This document shows, in pieces, positions 16,380 to 25,448 of a stretch of DNA of 64,000 nt. Within the stretch, counting starts at the first letter, position 1, and each line of letters opens with the position of its first letter. This DNA comes from Achromobacter pestifer (GTDB lineage: Bacteria > Pseudomonadota > Gammaproteobacteria > Burkholderiales > Burkholderiaceae_B): positions 3,596,001-3,660,000 of the forward strand of contig NZ_CP053985.1 in NCBI RefSeq assembly GCF_013267355.1. Reading direction: 5' to 3'. A program made the position numbers and the translations under genes. The notes beneath the pieces were generated by a model. The model was not told where the DNA came from. It worked only from the letters and a program-made list of their open reading frames with translations, and did not search any database.

Positions 16380-19005
16380 TGCAAAGAACTGCGGGAAGAA
16401 GCGCTCGTCGCTGGATTGCGGCGAGGATTGCCCGTTTCACCGGATCGGCCTGCCCATCATGCCGCTGCGCTACGCGGTGCTGAAGAACGACGGCGCTTTT
16501 CCGGTGCTGGACGGCGACCTGAACATGCCGCAGCTGGCAGAGCGGCCCCTGGGCGACAGCGCGCGCTATGGCGTGCGCCTGCTGCGTCCGGGATATCTGT
16601 ATGTTTATGACGAAGCGCGCTCGGAGCTGAAGGGCTACTACGTCAACGAAAACGCCACCCTGTACAACTTTGATCTCGACAAGCCGGTGCAGGACTGCGA
16701 CCGGACCTTCACTTGCACGATGGACCACGAAGCCAAGGCTTCGCTGCTGACCATTCCGAACGCAAAAAAAGCGACATTCGTCTGGTTGGCGTTTTCGGAC
16801 GTGCAGTGGACCAAGGATGTGTGCAAGGCGCACAAGGGCAAGAAGGGCGCCGACATGCGCGAGCGGCACATGTTCAAGTTCGATGTGCAGGCCTGGCTCA
16901 GCGGCGGCAAGCACGCCAATGCCAAGAACATCAAGACCCTGAAGGATACGGCCGCGGACTACCAGGTGCATCGCAAGCGCGACCTGGATCAACATCAGAA
17001 GCAGCAGCTGCTGGGTTGGAGTACCGTCGGCTATTACGACGTGAAGGGCTGGATGGGGGAAATGATCGAGAACGCTGCAGAGGCGTTCCTGCCCGGCAAG
17101 GGCCTGATGCTGGCGCTGCCGGACAGCACCGGAATCCTGCAGGATATCGCGCGGCTGATGCGCATACGTTTTGATGAATTCGTGTCGAACAAGGAGGACC
17201 TGCGTCCCCTGACCGTGTCGAAGTCCATCGAGTCGCTCAGCGAAATCATCATGCAGTCGGCCGAGAGCGAGTTCCTGGAGCAAAGAGGCCGGGATGCCAC
17301 CAACCATACGGTCTATGGGACCACGACCCCGAGTATGGGAGCCGGCCCGGGAGGGGCGGGGGCCGGAGGGCTGGCGGTGGGCCAGATGCTGGCGGACTGG
17401 CTGATGCCGGAAAACAAGAAGCAGCGCATGGCGGAGGCGGAAGACTATCGCCATCCGACCGAGGCCGAGCGCGGCAAGGTTCGTTGGGAAGCCTGGTCGA
17501 AGTACTTCGACAATTATGACGAGAACGCGCGCAGGGCGTGGCAGAAAGGATTCGACGAGCGCCTGGCGCAATTCGACGCCGCGACCATCGTGCCCCTGGC
17601 GAAGGCGCACGTGGCGTGGATTACCTGCCAGAAAACGCTCGATTCGTTTGAGTGCAACTACGACTCCAACAACGCGGATAGCGGTGCGGTTTACCAGACG
17701 GTTCTTGCGTTGTGCATCGACGGAACCCAGGACAAGCGCATTTGCTTCAAACAGTATGCGGACTGGCTACAGGGGGAACCGGACGACACGCGCAACCTGT
17801 TGCTGCGCGCCATGTTCCACAACCAGGATTTCGTGGTCAAGAAGGTGGTCGAGGCGCACGAAGCGGCGCTCGACTGGAAGGCCATCCCCTGGGGCAATCT
17901 GCATGAGGCCTACAAGACCGGGCTCAAGGTGCTGAGCGAAGGGCAGATGGACAAGACCGCGCGCCTGCTGGAGCAGGTCATGGGGCCGGTTGTGCATGTG
18001 CTCAGGCTGGGCGTGGATAGCGGCATCGCGCGCAAGCTGGCGATGTACGTGGGCCTGCTGGCGCGGCAGAACGTGGCGATCGTGGAAGTCGAGGGCGGCA
18101 AGAAGGCTTTCCGCGCCGCGCTGATCCGCGAGGTCCTGCGCCAGCATGGCAGCCAGGTGAGCATGCGCCAGATGGAGCAGGCGGTGGCGGACGAGCTGCG
18201 GCGGTTGGAGGTGCGCGGCGAACAGCTGGAGGGCACGGACAAGAAGCGCTGGTTCATGCTGGTGGACAGGGACGCTGCCGCCAATGTGTCAACGGACCTG
18301 CGGGCCGCCGATAGGGCCAGGGCCTTGGCCCAGGCCACCATGACGGTCGAGGAATACGAAGCCCGGGAACTGTCGCGCTGGCGCACCGCGATCAACACGG
18401 ACGTCCGTGTCGGCGTCGTCGGCTGCCTGTTCCAGACTGTGGCGGTGTACAAGCTCTGGAGCGACCTGGAATCGGCCATGCCTCACGAACGCAGCGACGC
18501 GAGCTGGAAGTTCGTGGTCGGCATCGCATCGGCGGGCGGCTCGGTGGCAGACGTGCTGGGCGTGGCGCTCAAGAGCCGGCAGGCCGCCGGCATGCGGCTG
18601 GGGATTGGGGTGGGGCTTGAAACCACCGGTTCTCTGTTGGTGCGATGGGGCGGCCGCATAGGCGTCGTCACAGGCGTCATCATGGCCGTGTTCGATTTCA
18701 AATCCGCCACGGACCAATTCGCGATTGAGAAGAACGGCTTGATGGGCGGACTTTACCTTGCGTCGGGTATCCTCAGCCTGGTTGTCATCGGCGCGTTCGC
18801 CCTGTCAGCCACGGTCGTGGGCCTGATCGCGGCGGTGCTCCTGATCATCGTCGCGATACTGATAGAGAAGTTCAAGGGCAACAAGATCGATGAATGGCTG
18901 AAGCGCTGCCTGTGGGGGAAACTGCAGGGACAGGCCGGGGCCGATTACTACTATGGAGTGCAGCAAGAAATGAACAGCCTGCGCGTGGCCTTGGGAGGGT
19001 CGTGA
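16369..19005 (+). CDS. VasX-like T6SS membrane effector (BTH_I2691-type)
   Basis: The 878-residue protein carries the VasX N-terminal signature: paired cysteines followed by CPFHRIGLPIMPLRYAVL (about residues 20-38) and RLLRPGYLYVYDEARSELKG. A Gly-rich linker lies near 324-335. The C-terminal quarter is strongly hydrophobic, with several candidate membrane helices between about 680 and 835 (for example VVIGAFALSATVVGLIAAVL), and ends in a short polar tail. VasX-type effectors are pore-forming toxins that dissipate membrane potential; that activity is inferred here. The start overlaps the DUF4123 gene, and the stop overlaps the next gene as TGATG. Confidence 0.85.
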   Translation: MADDAKNCGKKRSSLDCGEDCPFHRIGLPIMPLRYAVLKNDGAFPVLDGDLNMPQLAERPLGDSARYGVRLLRPGYLYVYDEARSELKGYYVNENATLYNFDLDKPVQDCDRTFTCTMDHEAKASLLTIPNAKKATFVWLAFSDVQWTKDVCKAHKGKKGADMRERHMFKFDVQAWLSGGKHANAKNIKTLKDTAADYQVHRKRDLDQHQKQQLLGWSTVGYYDVKGWMGEMIENAAEAFLPGKGLMLALPDSTGILQDIARLMRIRFDEFVSNKEDLRPLTVSKSIESLSEIIMQSAESEFLEQRGRDATNHTVYGTTTPSMGAGPGGAGAGGLAVGQMLADWLMPENKKQRMAEAEDYRHPTEAERGKVRWEAWSKYFDNYDENARRAWQKGFDERLAQFDAATIVPLAKAHVAWITCQKTLDSFECNYDSNNADSGAVYQTVLALCIDGTQDKRICFKQYADWLQGEPDDTRNLLLRAMFHNQDFVVKKVVEAHEAALDWKAIPWGNLHEAYKTGLKVLSEGQMDKTARLLEQVMGPVVHVLRLGVDSGIARKLAMYVGLLARQNVAIVEVEGGKKAFRAALIREVLRQHGSQVSMRQMEQAVADELRRLEVRGEQLEGTDKKRWFMLVDRDAAANVSTDLRAADRARALAQATMTVEEYEARELSRWRTAINTDVRVGVVGCLFQTVAVYKLWSDLESAMPHERSDASWKFVVGIASAGGSVADVLGVALKSRQAAGMRLGIGVGLETTGSLLVRWGGRIGVVTGVIMAVFDFKSATDQFAIEKNGLMGGLYLASGILSLVVIGAFALSATVVGLIAAVLLIIVAILIEKFKGNKIDEWLKRCLWGKLQGQAGADYYYGVQQEMNSLRVALGGS

Positions 19006-19934
19006 TGGACTTTACGGGGCTGATGTCCAGGTTCCCTAACGATCGTCCGCTTTCGGAGTTCGACCGCGAGCATCGCTTGCTGCAAAAGAAGCGTCTCGAT
19101 GTGCCGCTGCTGGCGCAGCTCTGCGTCGTGAAGATGAATTCCAACAGCCTGCTGTCGGTGGACCGCTGGTATGGCTGGCGAGGCTTTATTGCACTGATCG
19201 GCGGCATAGGCGTTGCCTTTGGTGTGGGTGGCATCCTGATGCTGGCCTGGATTCTGGTAGTGGGCGATCTGCCCAATGAGAACGGTCTCTGGGAAGCGAT
19301 CTTCATCGGAATGGCGATGTTCGCCATGCTGGGCTTGGCTGGCGTCTGGGTTGCGTGCAAGGAGATGTTCCGCTGGACCTACTATCCCATCGCGCTGGAC
19401 CGCAAGCACCGGCTGGTGCACGTGTTCCGCCTGAATGGGACCGTCTTGACGGCGCCCTGGGACAAGATCTACTTCACGCTGGGCCGGGGCAAGGGGACGT
19501 TCGGCTGGTTCAACTGGGATATCCGCGGCCTGATCCTGGCCGAGGACGGCGTCACCGTGAAGGAGACTTTCGCGTTCTGCATCGCCACCAGCCGCGTCGA
19601 AAATGCCTATTCCCACTGGGAGTTCCTACGCCGGTACATGGAAGAGGGGCCCCAGGCGGTGCTGGATGCGGTCCTGTACTGCATGCCCGTCGACGGCAAG
19701 CGCGAGAGTTTCGCCTTCAGCAAGGAGCGTATCTTCGCCAATGACGCGCAGAGCCCTGGCCTCATGTATTTGGTCATGGCGCCCTTCAACTACCTGCATG
19801 CCATCATGCGCTGGGCAGTGATGCAGACCAGCAAGATCCCGGCGTTTCCGCCCGAAATCGAGGCCACGTTGCAGCCGGAGCCGGGCGACAAGTACGTGCG
19901 TGACGCCTCGATGAATCCCGAAGACTTGCGCTAG
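19005..19934 (+). CDS. DUF6708-like membrane protein, probable immunity protein for the VasX-like effector
   Basis: From the ATG at 19005 (GTG at 19002 also possible) the protein has 309 residues. It has two long hydrophobic stretches near 56-85 (GFIALIGGIGVAFGVGGILM) and 95-121, then a soluble part with TYYPIALDRKHRLVHVFR and APWDKIYFTLG, which resembles DUF6708 proteins found beside BTH_I2691-type effectors. Its coding sequence overlaps the effector stop, and membrane residence is expected of an immunity protein to a pore-former. The family assignment is from pattern memory; the immunity role is an inference from position. Confidence 0.72.
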   Translation: MDFTGLMSRFPNDRPLSEFDREHRLLQKKRLDVPLLAQLCVVKMNSNSLLSVDRWYGWRGFIALIGGIGVAFGVGGILMLAWILVVGDLPNENGLWEAIFIGMAMFAMLGLAGVWVACKEMFRWTYYPIALDRKHRLVHVFRLNGTVLTAPWDKIYFTLGRGKGTFGWFNWDIRGLILAEDGVTVKETFAFCIATSRVENAYSHWEFLRRYMEEGPQAVLDAVLYCMPVDGKRESFAFSKERIFANDAQSPGLMYLVMAPFNYLHAIMRWAVMQTSKIPAFPPEIEATLQPEPGDKYVRDASMNPEDLR

Positions 19935-20018
19935 GGGAATTCATCCGGCGGCGCGGGGGCCTGGATTTGCGCTAGGATTACCCCGACCATTCCGCCCCTC
20001 CCCCTGGAGCCCCTTCGC

Positions 20019-20717
20019 ATGACCGATCTCAGCGCCTTCCCCATCACCAAGAAGTGGCCCGCCCGGCACCCCGACCGCATCCAGCTGTATTCGCTGCCCA
20101 CGCCGAACGGCGTGAAGGTGTCGATCCTGCTGGAGGAAACCGGGCTGCCCTACGAGGCGCACCGTGTCAGCTTTGACGCCCGGGACCAGTTTTCCCCCGA
20201 ATTCCTGTCGCTCAGCCCGAACAACAAGATTCCGGCCATCGTCGACCCCAACGGTCCCGAGGGCAAGCCGCTGGGCCTGTTCGAGTCCGGCGCCATCCTG
20301 ATCTATCTGGCCAGCAAGGCGGGCAAGTTCCTGCCGGCGGACACGGCGGGGCGCTACGAGACGCTGCAGTGGGTCATGTTCCAGATGGGCGGCATCGGCC
20401 CGATGTTCGGCCAGTTGGGCTTCTTCCACAAGTTCGCGGGCAAGAACTACGAGGACAAGCGCCCGCGCGACCGCTACGTGGACGAATCCAAGCGCCTGCT
20501 GGCCGTGCTGGACCAGCGTCTGGAGGGGCGCGACTGGGTCATGGGCGATGAATACACCATCGCCGACATCGCCATCCTGCCCTGGGTGCGCAACCTGGTG
20601 GGCTTTTACGAGGCGGGCGAGCTGGTGGAGTTCTCGCGGTTCAAGAACGTCGCCCGGGTGCTGGAGGCCTTCGTGGCGCGTCCAGCGGTGGCCAGGGGCC
20701 TGACGATCCCCGGGTAA
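20019..20717 (+). CDS. Glutathione S-transferase family protein (YfcG/YghU-like)
   Basis: The 232-residue protein has a thioredoxin-like N-domain with SLPTPNGVKVSILLEETGLPYEA, LSPNNKIPAIVDPNG and LFESGAILIYLASKAG, then an all-helical C-domain with YTIADIAILPWVRN. The N-terminal TPNG element and the SPNNKIPAIVD stretch closely resemble Nu-class YfcG proteins, which act as glutathione disulfide-bond reductases. It is read in the same direction as the T6SS arm, but the 84-base gap and unrelated function suggest its own promoter. Confidence 0.9.
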   Translation: MTDLSAFPITKKWPARHPDRIQLYSLPTPNGVKVSILLEETGLPYEAHRVSFDARDQFSPEFLSLSPNNKIPAIVDPNGPEGKPLGLFESGAILIYLASKAGKFLPADTAGRYETLQWVMFQMGGIGPMFGQLGFFHKFAGKNYEDKRPRDRYVDESKRLLAVLDQRLEGRDWVMGDEYTIADIAILPWVRNLVGFYEAGELVEFSRFKNVARVLEAFVARPAVARGLTIPG

Positions 20718-20780
20718 CCCCGCGCGCACCTGGCCTCTACAATCGGCCCTGTCATCCCTTACGGAAAACCAGGGCCGCCC

Positions 20781-21707
20781 ATGGAACTGCGCCAACTGCG
20801 TTACTTCGTCCGCGTCGTGGAGGCGGGCAGCATCGGCCGCGCCGCGCAGTCCATCGGCATGGTGACGTCCGCGCTCAGCCAGCAGATCAGCCGGCTGGAG
20901 GGCGAGTTGTCCACGCGGCTGCTGCGGCGCAGCGCCAGCGGCGTGGAGCCTACCGATGCGGGCCTGGCCTTCTTCCGCCAGGCGCAACTGGCGCTGCGCC
21001 ACGCTGACGATGCGGTGCAAGCGGCGCAGCAGGCCAGGCTGGCGGGCCACGTCAGCGTGGGCCTGCCTTCCACCACCGCCGCCATTCTGGGCGCGCCTTT
21101 CGTGCAGGCCATGAACGAGCGCTATCCCGACATCCGCCTGCATCTGGTGGAGGCGCTGTCGGGGCATCTGAGCGATATGCTCAACGGCCGCATGCTGGAC
21201 CTGGCCATCGTGTTCCAGGCCGAATCCGCGCGCCGCTGGAGCGTGATGCCCCTGCTGGACGAGCCGCTGTTCCTGCTGGCGCGGCCCGGCATGCCGGGGC
21301 TGCCGGCAGGCGACACCACGCGCATCGAGGCCATCGCGCATTTGCCGCTGGTCCTGCCCAGCGGACGCCACGGACTGCGGGCGCTGGTCAACAACGCGTA
21401 CCAGCAGTCTGGCCGCACGCCGCTGGTGGCGGTGGAGGTGGACGGCCTGCCGGTGTTGATGGACGTGGTGCAGCTGGGCCACGTGGCCACCATCCAGCCC
21501 AGTTCCGCCATGGCGCGGATCGCACCGGGCCAGTTGCACATGGCGCGCATCGACGACGCGCATTTGTACCGCCGCAATCTGCTGGCCAGCCTGTCCGAGG
21601 ACGAGCTGTCGCCCGCAGCCCTGGCCGCCCGCCTGGTGCTGGCGGACGTTTCGCGCACCCTGGCGCGCGAGGGCAAATGGCCGGTGGTGGCCCTTCACGA
21701 TTCATGA
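20781..21707 (+). CDS. LysR-family transcriptional regulator upstream of tcuAB
   Basis: The 308-residue protein has a LysR winged helix at residues 1-60 (MELRQLRYFVRVVEAGSIGRAA, SALSQQISRLEGEL) and a C-terminal effector-binding domain. It resembles the Nac/Cbl branch. It lies 77 bases upstream of tcuA in the same direction, so it may be the functional counterpart of TcuR, the LysR activator of tricarballylate genes in Salmonella. I did not find a clear operator. Confidence 0.88.
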   Translation: MELRQLRYFVRVVEAGSIGRAAQSIGMVTSALSQQISRLEGELSTRLLRRSASGVEPTDAGLAFFRQAQLALRHADDAVQAAQQARLAGHVSVGLPSTTAAILGAPFVQAMNERYPDIRLHLVEALSGHLSDMLNGRMLDLAIVFQAESARRWSVMPLLDEPLFLLARPGMPGLPAGDTTRIEAIAHLPLVLPSGRHGLRALVNNAYQQSGRTPLVAVEVDGLPVLMDVVQLGHVATIQPSSAMARIAPGQLHMARIDDAHLYRRNLLASLSEDELSPAALAARLVLADVSRTLAREGKWPVVALHDS

Positions 21708-21784
21708 AGACCTGTTGACGCCTGGCTGATATCGGCGGCCGCTCCGGCTCGCTACAGTCGGTTCCTTGGAAGAGGAACGATGGC

Positions 21785-23200
21785 ATGGTCGACGTCTTGG
21801 TGGTGGGAGGGGGCAACGCGGCGCTGTGCGCGGCCCTGATGGCGCGCGAGGCCGGCGCCAGCGTGCTGCTGCTGGAAGCGGCGCCGCGTGAATGGCGCGG
21901 CGGCAATTCGCAGCACACGCGCAATCTGCGCTGCATGCACGATGCGCCGCAGGACGTGCTGGTCGAGGCCTATCCCGAGGAAGAATACTGGCAGGATCTG
22001 CTCAAGGTGACGGGCGGGCTGACCAACGAGCATCTGGCGCGCCTGGTCATCCGCGAGTCCTCCACCTGTAGGGACTGGATGCGCCGCCATGGCGTGAACT
22101 TCCAGCCGCCGTTGTCCGGCGCGCTGCACGTGGCGCGCACCAACGCCTTCTTCATGGGCGGCGGCAAGGCCCTGGTCAACGCCTACTACCGCAGCGCCGA
22201 GGCGCTGGGCGTGCAGATCCGCTACGACGCGCCGGTCGACTCGCTGGAGCTGGACGGCGGGCGCTTCGTGGCGGCGCGCATCGGCGATGAACGCATCGAG
22301 GCGCGCGCCTGCGTGCTGGCGGCTGGCGGCTTCGAGTCCAACCGCGAGTGGCTGCGCGAGGCCTGGGGCCAGAACGAGCGCGGCGAATGGCCGGCCGACA
22401 ATTTCCTGATCCGCGGTACGCGCTACAACATGGGCGTGCTGCTGAAGTTCATGCTGGACGCGGGGGCGGACAGCATCGGCGATCCGTCGCAGTCGCATTG
22501 CGTGGCCATCGACGCGCGCGCGCCGCTGTATGACGGCGGCATCTGCACGCGTATCGACTGCGTGTCGCTGGGGGTGGTGGTCAACCGGGAGGCCAGGCGC
22601 TTCTATGACGAGGGCGAGGACTTCTGGCCCAAGCGCTACGCCATCTGGGGCCGCCTGACGGCCATGCAGCCGGGCCAGATCGCCTATTCCATCATCGACG
22701 CCAAGGCCGTCGGCCGCTTCATGCCGCCGGTATTCCCCGGCGTGCAGGCGGACACCTTGCCGGAACTGGCCGTGAAGCTGGGCCTGGATTCGGCGATCTT
22801 CGAGCAGACCCTGAACGACTACAACGCGGCCTGCCGTGTCGGCAAGTTCGACCACACCGCGCTGGATGACTGCCATACCGAGAACCTGGCGCCCGCCAAG
22901 ACGCACTGGGCGCGGCCCATCGATAGCGCGCCGTTCTATGGCTATGCCTTGCGGCCCGGCATCACGTTCACCTATCTGGGGCTGAAGGTGGACGACACCG
23001 CCGCGGTCCGTTTCAACGATGTGCCCAGCGACAACCTGTTCGTCGCGGGCGAAATGATGGCCGGCAATGTGCTGGGCAAGGGCTACACGGCCGGAGTGGG
23101 GATGTCCATCGGCACGGCCTTCGGCCGCATTGCCGGTACCCAGGCCGCCGCCGCCGCGCGCGGCCGGCACAATGCGGAAGCACGATATGAAGCAGCTTGA
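21785..23200 (+). CDS. tcuA: TcuA-like FAD-dependent tricarballylate dehydrogenase
   Basis: The 471-residue protein has a Rossmann FAD site at the N-terminus ([20 protein letters not shown]) and a flavoprotein C-terminal signature ([24 protein letters not shown]). It belongs to the fumarate reductase/succinate dehydrogenase flavoprotein group. With tcuB directly after it, it should oxidise tricarballylate to cis-aconitate. The start at 21785 follows GAAGAGG. The last 14 bases overlap the tcuB start. Confidence 0.9.
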   Translation: MVDVLVVGGGNAALCAALMAREAGASVLLLEAAPREWRGGNSQHTRNLRCMHDAPQDVLVEAYPEEEYWQDLLKVTGGLTNEHLARLVIRESSTCRDWMRRHGVNFQPPLSGALHVARTNAFFMGGGKALVNAYYRSAEALGVQIRYDAPVDSLELDGGRFVAARIGDERIEARACVLAAGGFESNREWLREAWGQNERGEWPADNFLIRGTRYNMGVLLKFMLDAGADSIGDPSQSHCVAIDARAPLYDGGICTRIDCVSLGVVVNREARRFYDEGEDFWPKRYAIWGRLTAMQPGQIAYSIIDAKAVGRFMPPVFPGVQADTLPELAVKLGLDSAIFEQTLNDYNAACRVGKFDHTALDDCHTENLAPAKTHWARPIDSAPFYGYALRPGITFTYLGLKVDDTAAVRFNDVPSDNLFVAGEMMAGNVLGKGYTAGVGMSIGTAFGRIAGTQAAAAARGRHNAEARYEAA

Positions 23201-24398
23201 AGCCCTGGCCCGCGAGGCCCAGTCTTTTTCCGGTCCCGGCCCCGCGATGACGGAACAGGCCATTCAATGGCATGGCACCAAGCCCCAGTCCGCCGCGCTG
23301 ACGGATGACGAGGCCGAGGTCGCCCGCGTCATGCAGATCTGCAACGCCTGCAGGTACTGCGAAGGATTCTGCGCGGTATTTCCCGCCATGACCCGCCGCC
23401 TGGAATTCGGCAAGGCCGACATCAACTACCTGGCGAATCTGTGCCATAACTGCGGCGCCTGTCTGCACGCCTGCCAGTACGCGCCGCCGCACGAGTTCGC
23501 GGTGAACGTGCCGCAATCCATGGCGCGTGTGCGGATGCAGACCTATACCGATTACGCCTGGCCACCCGCGCTGGGCAAGCTGTACAAGCGCAATGGCCTG
23601 GCCTTGTCGCTGGCCACGGCCGCGGGTCTGGCGTTGTTCCTGGCGCTGGCGGCGCTGATGGGGGGCGGACTGTTCCACGAACCCATGGCCGGCAACTTCT
23701 ACGCCATATTCCCGCACAACACGCTGGCGCTGATGTTCGGCGCGGTGTTTGGCCTGGCCCTGCTGGCCTTGGGCGTGGGCGTGACGCGCTTTTGGCGCGA
23801 CGTCAGCCCGGGGGCGGCGTCCGGCGTCGCAGTGGCCGAGGCCGCGCATGACGCCCTGCGTCTGCGCTATCTGGACGGCGGGCACGGCAAGGGCTGCAAC
23901 AACGCCGACGACGCCTTCACGCTGTGGCGCCGGCGCTTCCATCACTTCACGTTCTACGGCTTCATGCTGTGTTTCGCCGCCACCAGCGTGGCCACGCTGT
24001 ACCACTACGCGCTCGGGCTAGAGGCGCCGTATCCGTTCTGGAGCGCGCCAGTGCTGTTGGGCACGGCAGGCGGCATCGGCCTGCTGATCGGACCGGCCGG
24101 CTTGCTGTGGCTGAATCTCAAGCGCCACCCGCAGCAGGGCGACGCGGCGCAAAAGCCCATGGACCGCGGATTCATCGCCTTGCTGTTTCTCACCAGCGCG
24201 ACGGGGCTGGCGCTGCTGGCCGGCCGCGACGGCGGCGCGATGGCGCTGCTGCTGGCGATCCACCTGGGCGTGGTGATGGCGCTGTTCCTGACGCTGCCTT
24301 ACGGCAAGTTTGCCCACGGCATCTACCGCTCGGCCGCGCTGTTGAAGTGGGCCATCGAAAAACGCCAGCCCAACAAGCTGCAATTGGGCTCGGATTGA
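23187..24398 (+). CDS. tcuB: TcuB-like membrane iron-sulfur protein for tricarballylate oxidation
   Basis: The 403-residue protein combines an N-terminal ferredoxin-like part with two cysteine clusters ([15 protein letters not shown] and [16 protein letters not shown]) and a polytopic membrane part with about six helices and conserved histidines ([15 protein letters not shown]). TcuB reoxidises the FADH2 of TcuA and passes electrons to the quinone pool. The ATG at 23187 follows GGAAG by six bases; an ATG at 23172 is also in frame. Translation is probably coupled to tcuA. Confidence 0.92.
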   Translation: MKQLEALAREAQSFSGPGPAMTEQAIQWHGTKPQSAALTDDEAEVARVMQICNACRYCEGFCAVFPAMTRRLEFGKADINYLANLCHNCGACLHACQYAPPHEFAVNVPQSMARVRMQTYTDYAWPPALGKLYKRNGLALSLATAAGLALFLALAALMGGGLFHEPMAGNFYAIFPHNTLALMFGAVFGLALLALGVGVTRFWRDVSPGAASGVAVAEAAHDALRLRYLDGGHGKGCNNADDAFTLWRRRFHHFTFYGFMLCFAATSVATLYHYALGLEAPYPFWSAPVLLGTAGGIGLLIGPAGLLWLNLKRHPQQGDAAQKPMDRGFIALLFLTSATGLALLAGRDGGAMALLLAIHLGVVMALFLTLPYGKFAHGIYRSAALLKWAIEKRQPNKLQLGSD

Positions 24399-24470
24399 AC
24401 CACCGCGCACTGTGCGCGCATGACGGCGCCCGACGACGGCGCCGCAAGCGATAAAAACCTGGAGACCTTG

Positions 24471-25448
24471 ATGTTCCGTACTTCCTTGCTGGCGCGCGCC
24501 GCGCTGGCCGCCTGTCTGCTGCCGGCCTTGCCGGCGGCGCAAGCCCAGTCCTTCCCCTCGAAGCCGATCACGCTGGTGGTGCCGCATTCCGCCGGCGGCA
24601 CTTCGGACATCCTGGCGCGCACCGTCGCGGCCGAGGCTGCCAAGACCTTGGGGCAGACCATCGTCATCGACAACAAGGGCGGCGCCAACGGCACCATTGC
24701 CGCCAAGCAGGTGGCGACGTCCGCGCCGGACGGCTACACGCTGCTGTTGGCCACCGCCAGCACGCATGGCATCAATCCGTCTTTGTACTCGCGGATTTCC
24801 TACGATGCGGTGAAGGACTTCACTCCCGTCACGCTGCTGGCCACGGTCCCCAATGTGCTGGTGGTGGGCAAGCAGGTGCAGGCCGCGAACGTGCAGGAAC
24901 TGGTCGCCTACATCCGTTCGCAGGGCGACAAGATCAACATGGGATCGGCCGGCGCGGGCACGCCGGGGCATCTGGCGGGCGAGATGTTCAAGAGCGCCGC
25001 GAAGCTGCAGTTCACGCATATTCCCTACAAGGGCGGCAGCCCGGCCATCACCGACCTGATCGGCGGCCAGATCGACTTCATGTTCACCACCATTCCCGGC
25101 GTGCTGCCGCATGTGAAGGCCGGCACGCTGCGCGCGCTGGCGGTCACCTCGCCGCAGCGTTCGCCCGCCATGCCGGATATCCCCACCATGGCGCAATCGG
25201 GCCTGCCGGGCTTTCAGGCGGTGTCCTGGCACGGCATCGTCGCACCGGCCGGCACGCCGGACGCGGTGGTCGCCACGCTGAACCAGGCCTTGAGCGCGGC
25301 GCTGGCGGCGCCGGCCGTCAAGCAGCGCCTGATGGAGGAGGGCGCCCAGGCCTCCAGCCTGAACACCGCGGCATTCGGCGCCTTCATCCAGAGCGAGATC
25401 GCGGCCTGGGCCAAGGCGGTCAAGGATTCGGGCGCCACGGCGAACTAG
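24471..25448 (+). CDS. Tripartite tricarboxylate transporter (TctC/Bug-type) substrate-binding protein
   Basis: The 325-residue protein has a signal peptide (residues 1-24, ending LPAAQAQ) and the Bug/TctC signatures FPSKPITLVVPHSAGGTSDI, NKGGANGTIAAKQVA and MGSAGAGTPGHLAGEMF. Such proteins bind carboxylates in the periplasm. No TctA or TctB membrane subunit accompanies it, which is common for the many orphan Bug proteins in this bacterial group. Position after tcuAB suggests tricarballylate or citrate as ligand. Its stop overlaps the stop of the convergent receptor gene by 4 bases. Confidence 0.9.
   Translation: MFRTSLLARAALAACLLPALPAAQAQSFPSKPITLVVPHSAGGTSDILARTVAAEAAKTLGQTIVIDNKGGANGTIAAKQVATSAPDGYTLLLATASTHGINPSLYSRISYDAVKDFTPVTLLATVPNVLVVGKQVQAANVQELVAYIRSQGDKINMGSAGAGTPGHLAGEMFKSAAKLQFTHIPYKGGSPAITDLIGGQIDFMFTTIPGVLPHVKAGTLRALAVTSPQRSPAMPDIPTMAQSGLPGFQAVSWHGIVAPAGTPDAVVATLNQALSAALAAPAVKQRLMEEGAQASSLNTAAFGAFIQSEIAAWAKAVKDSGATAN

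Noticed and set aside
16369..19005. Rhs or PAAR-type effector assignment for the 878-residue protein
   Set aside because: No Rhs repeats, PAAR motif or RHS core; the cysteine/GLPIMPLRYA N-terminus and C-terminal membrane segments fit VasX-like effectors.
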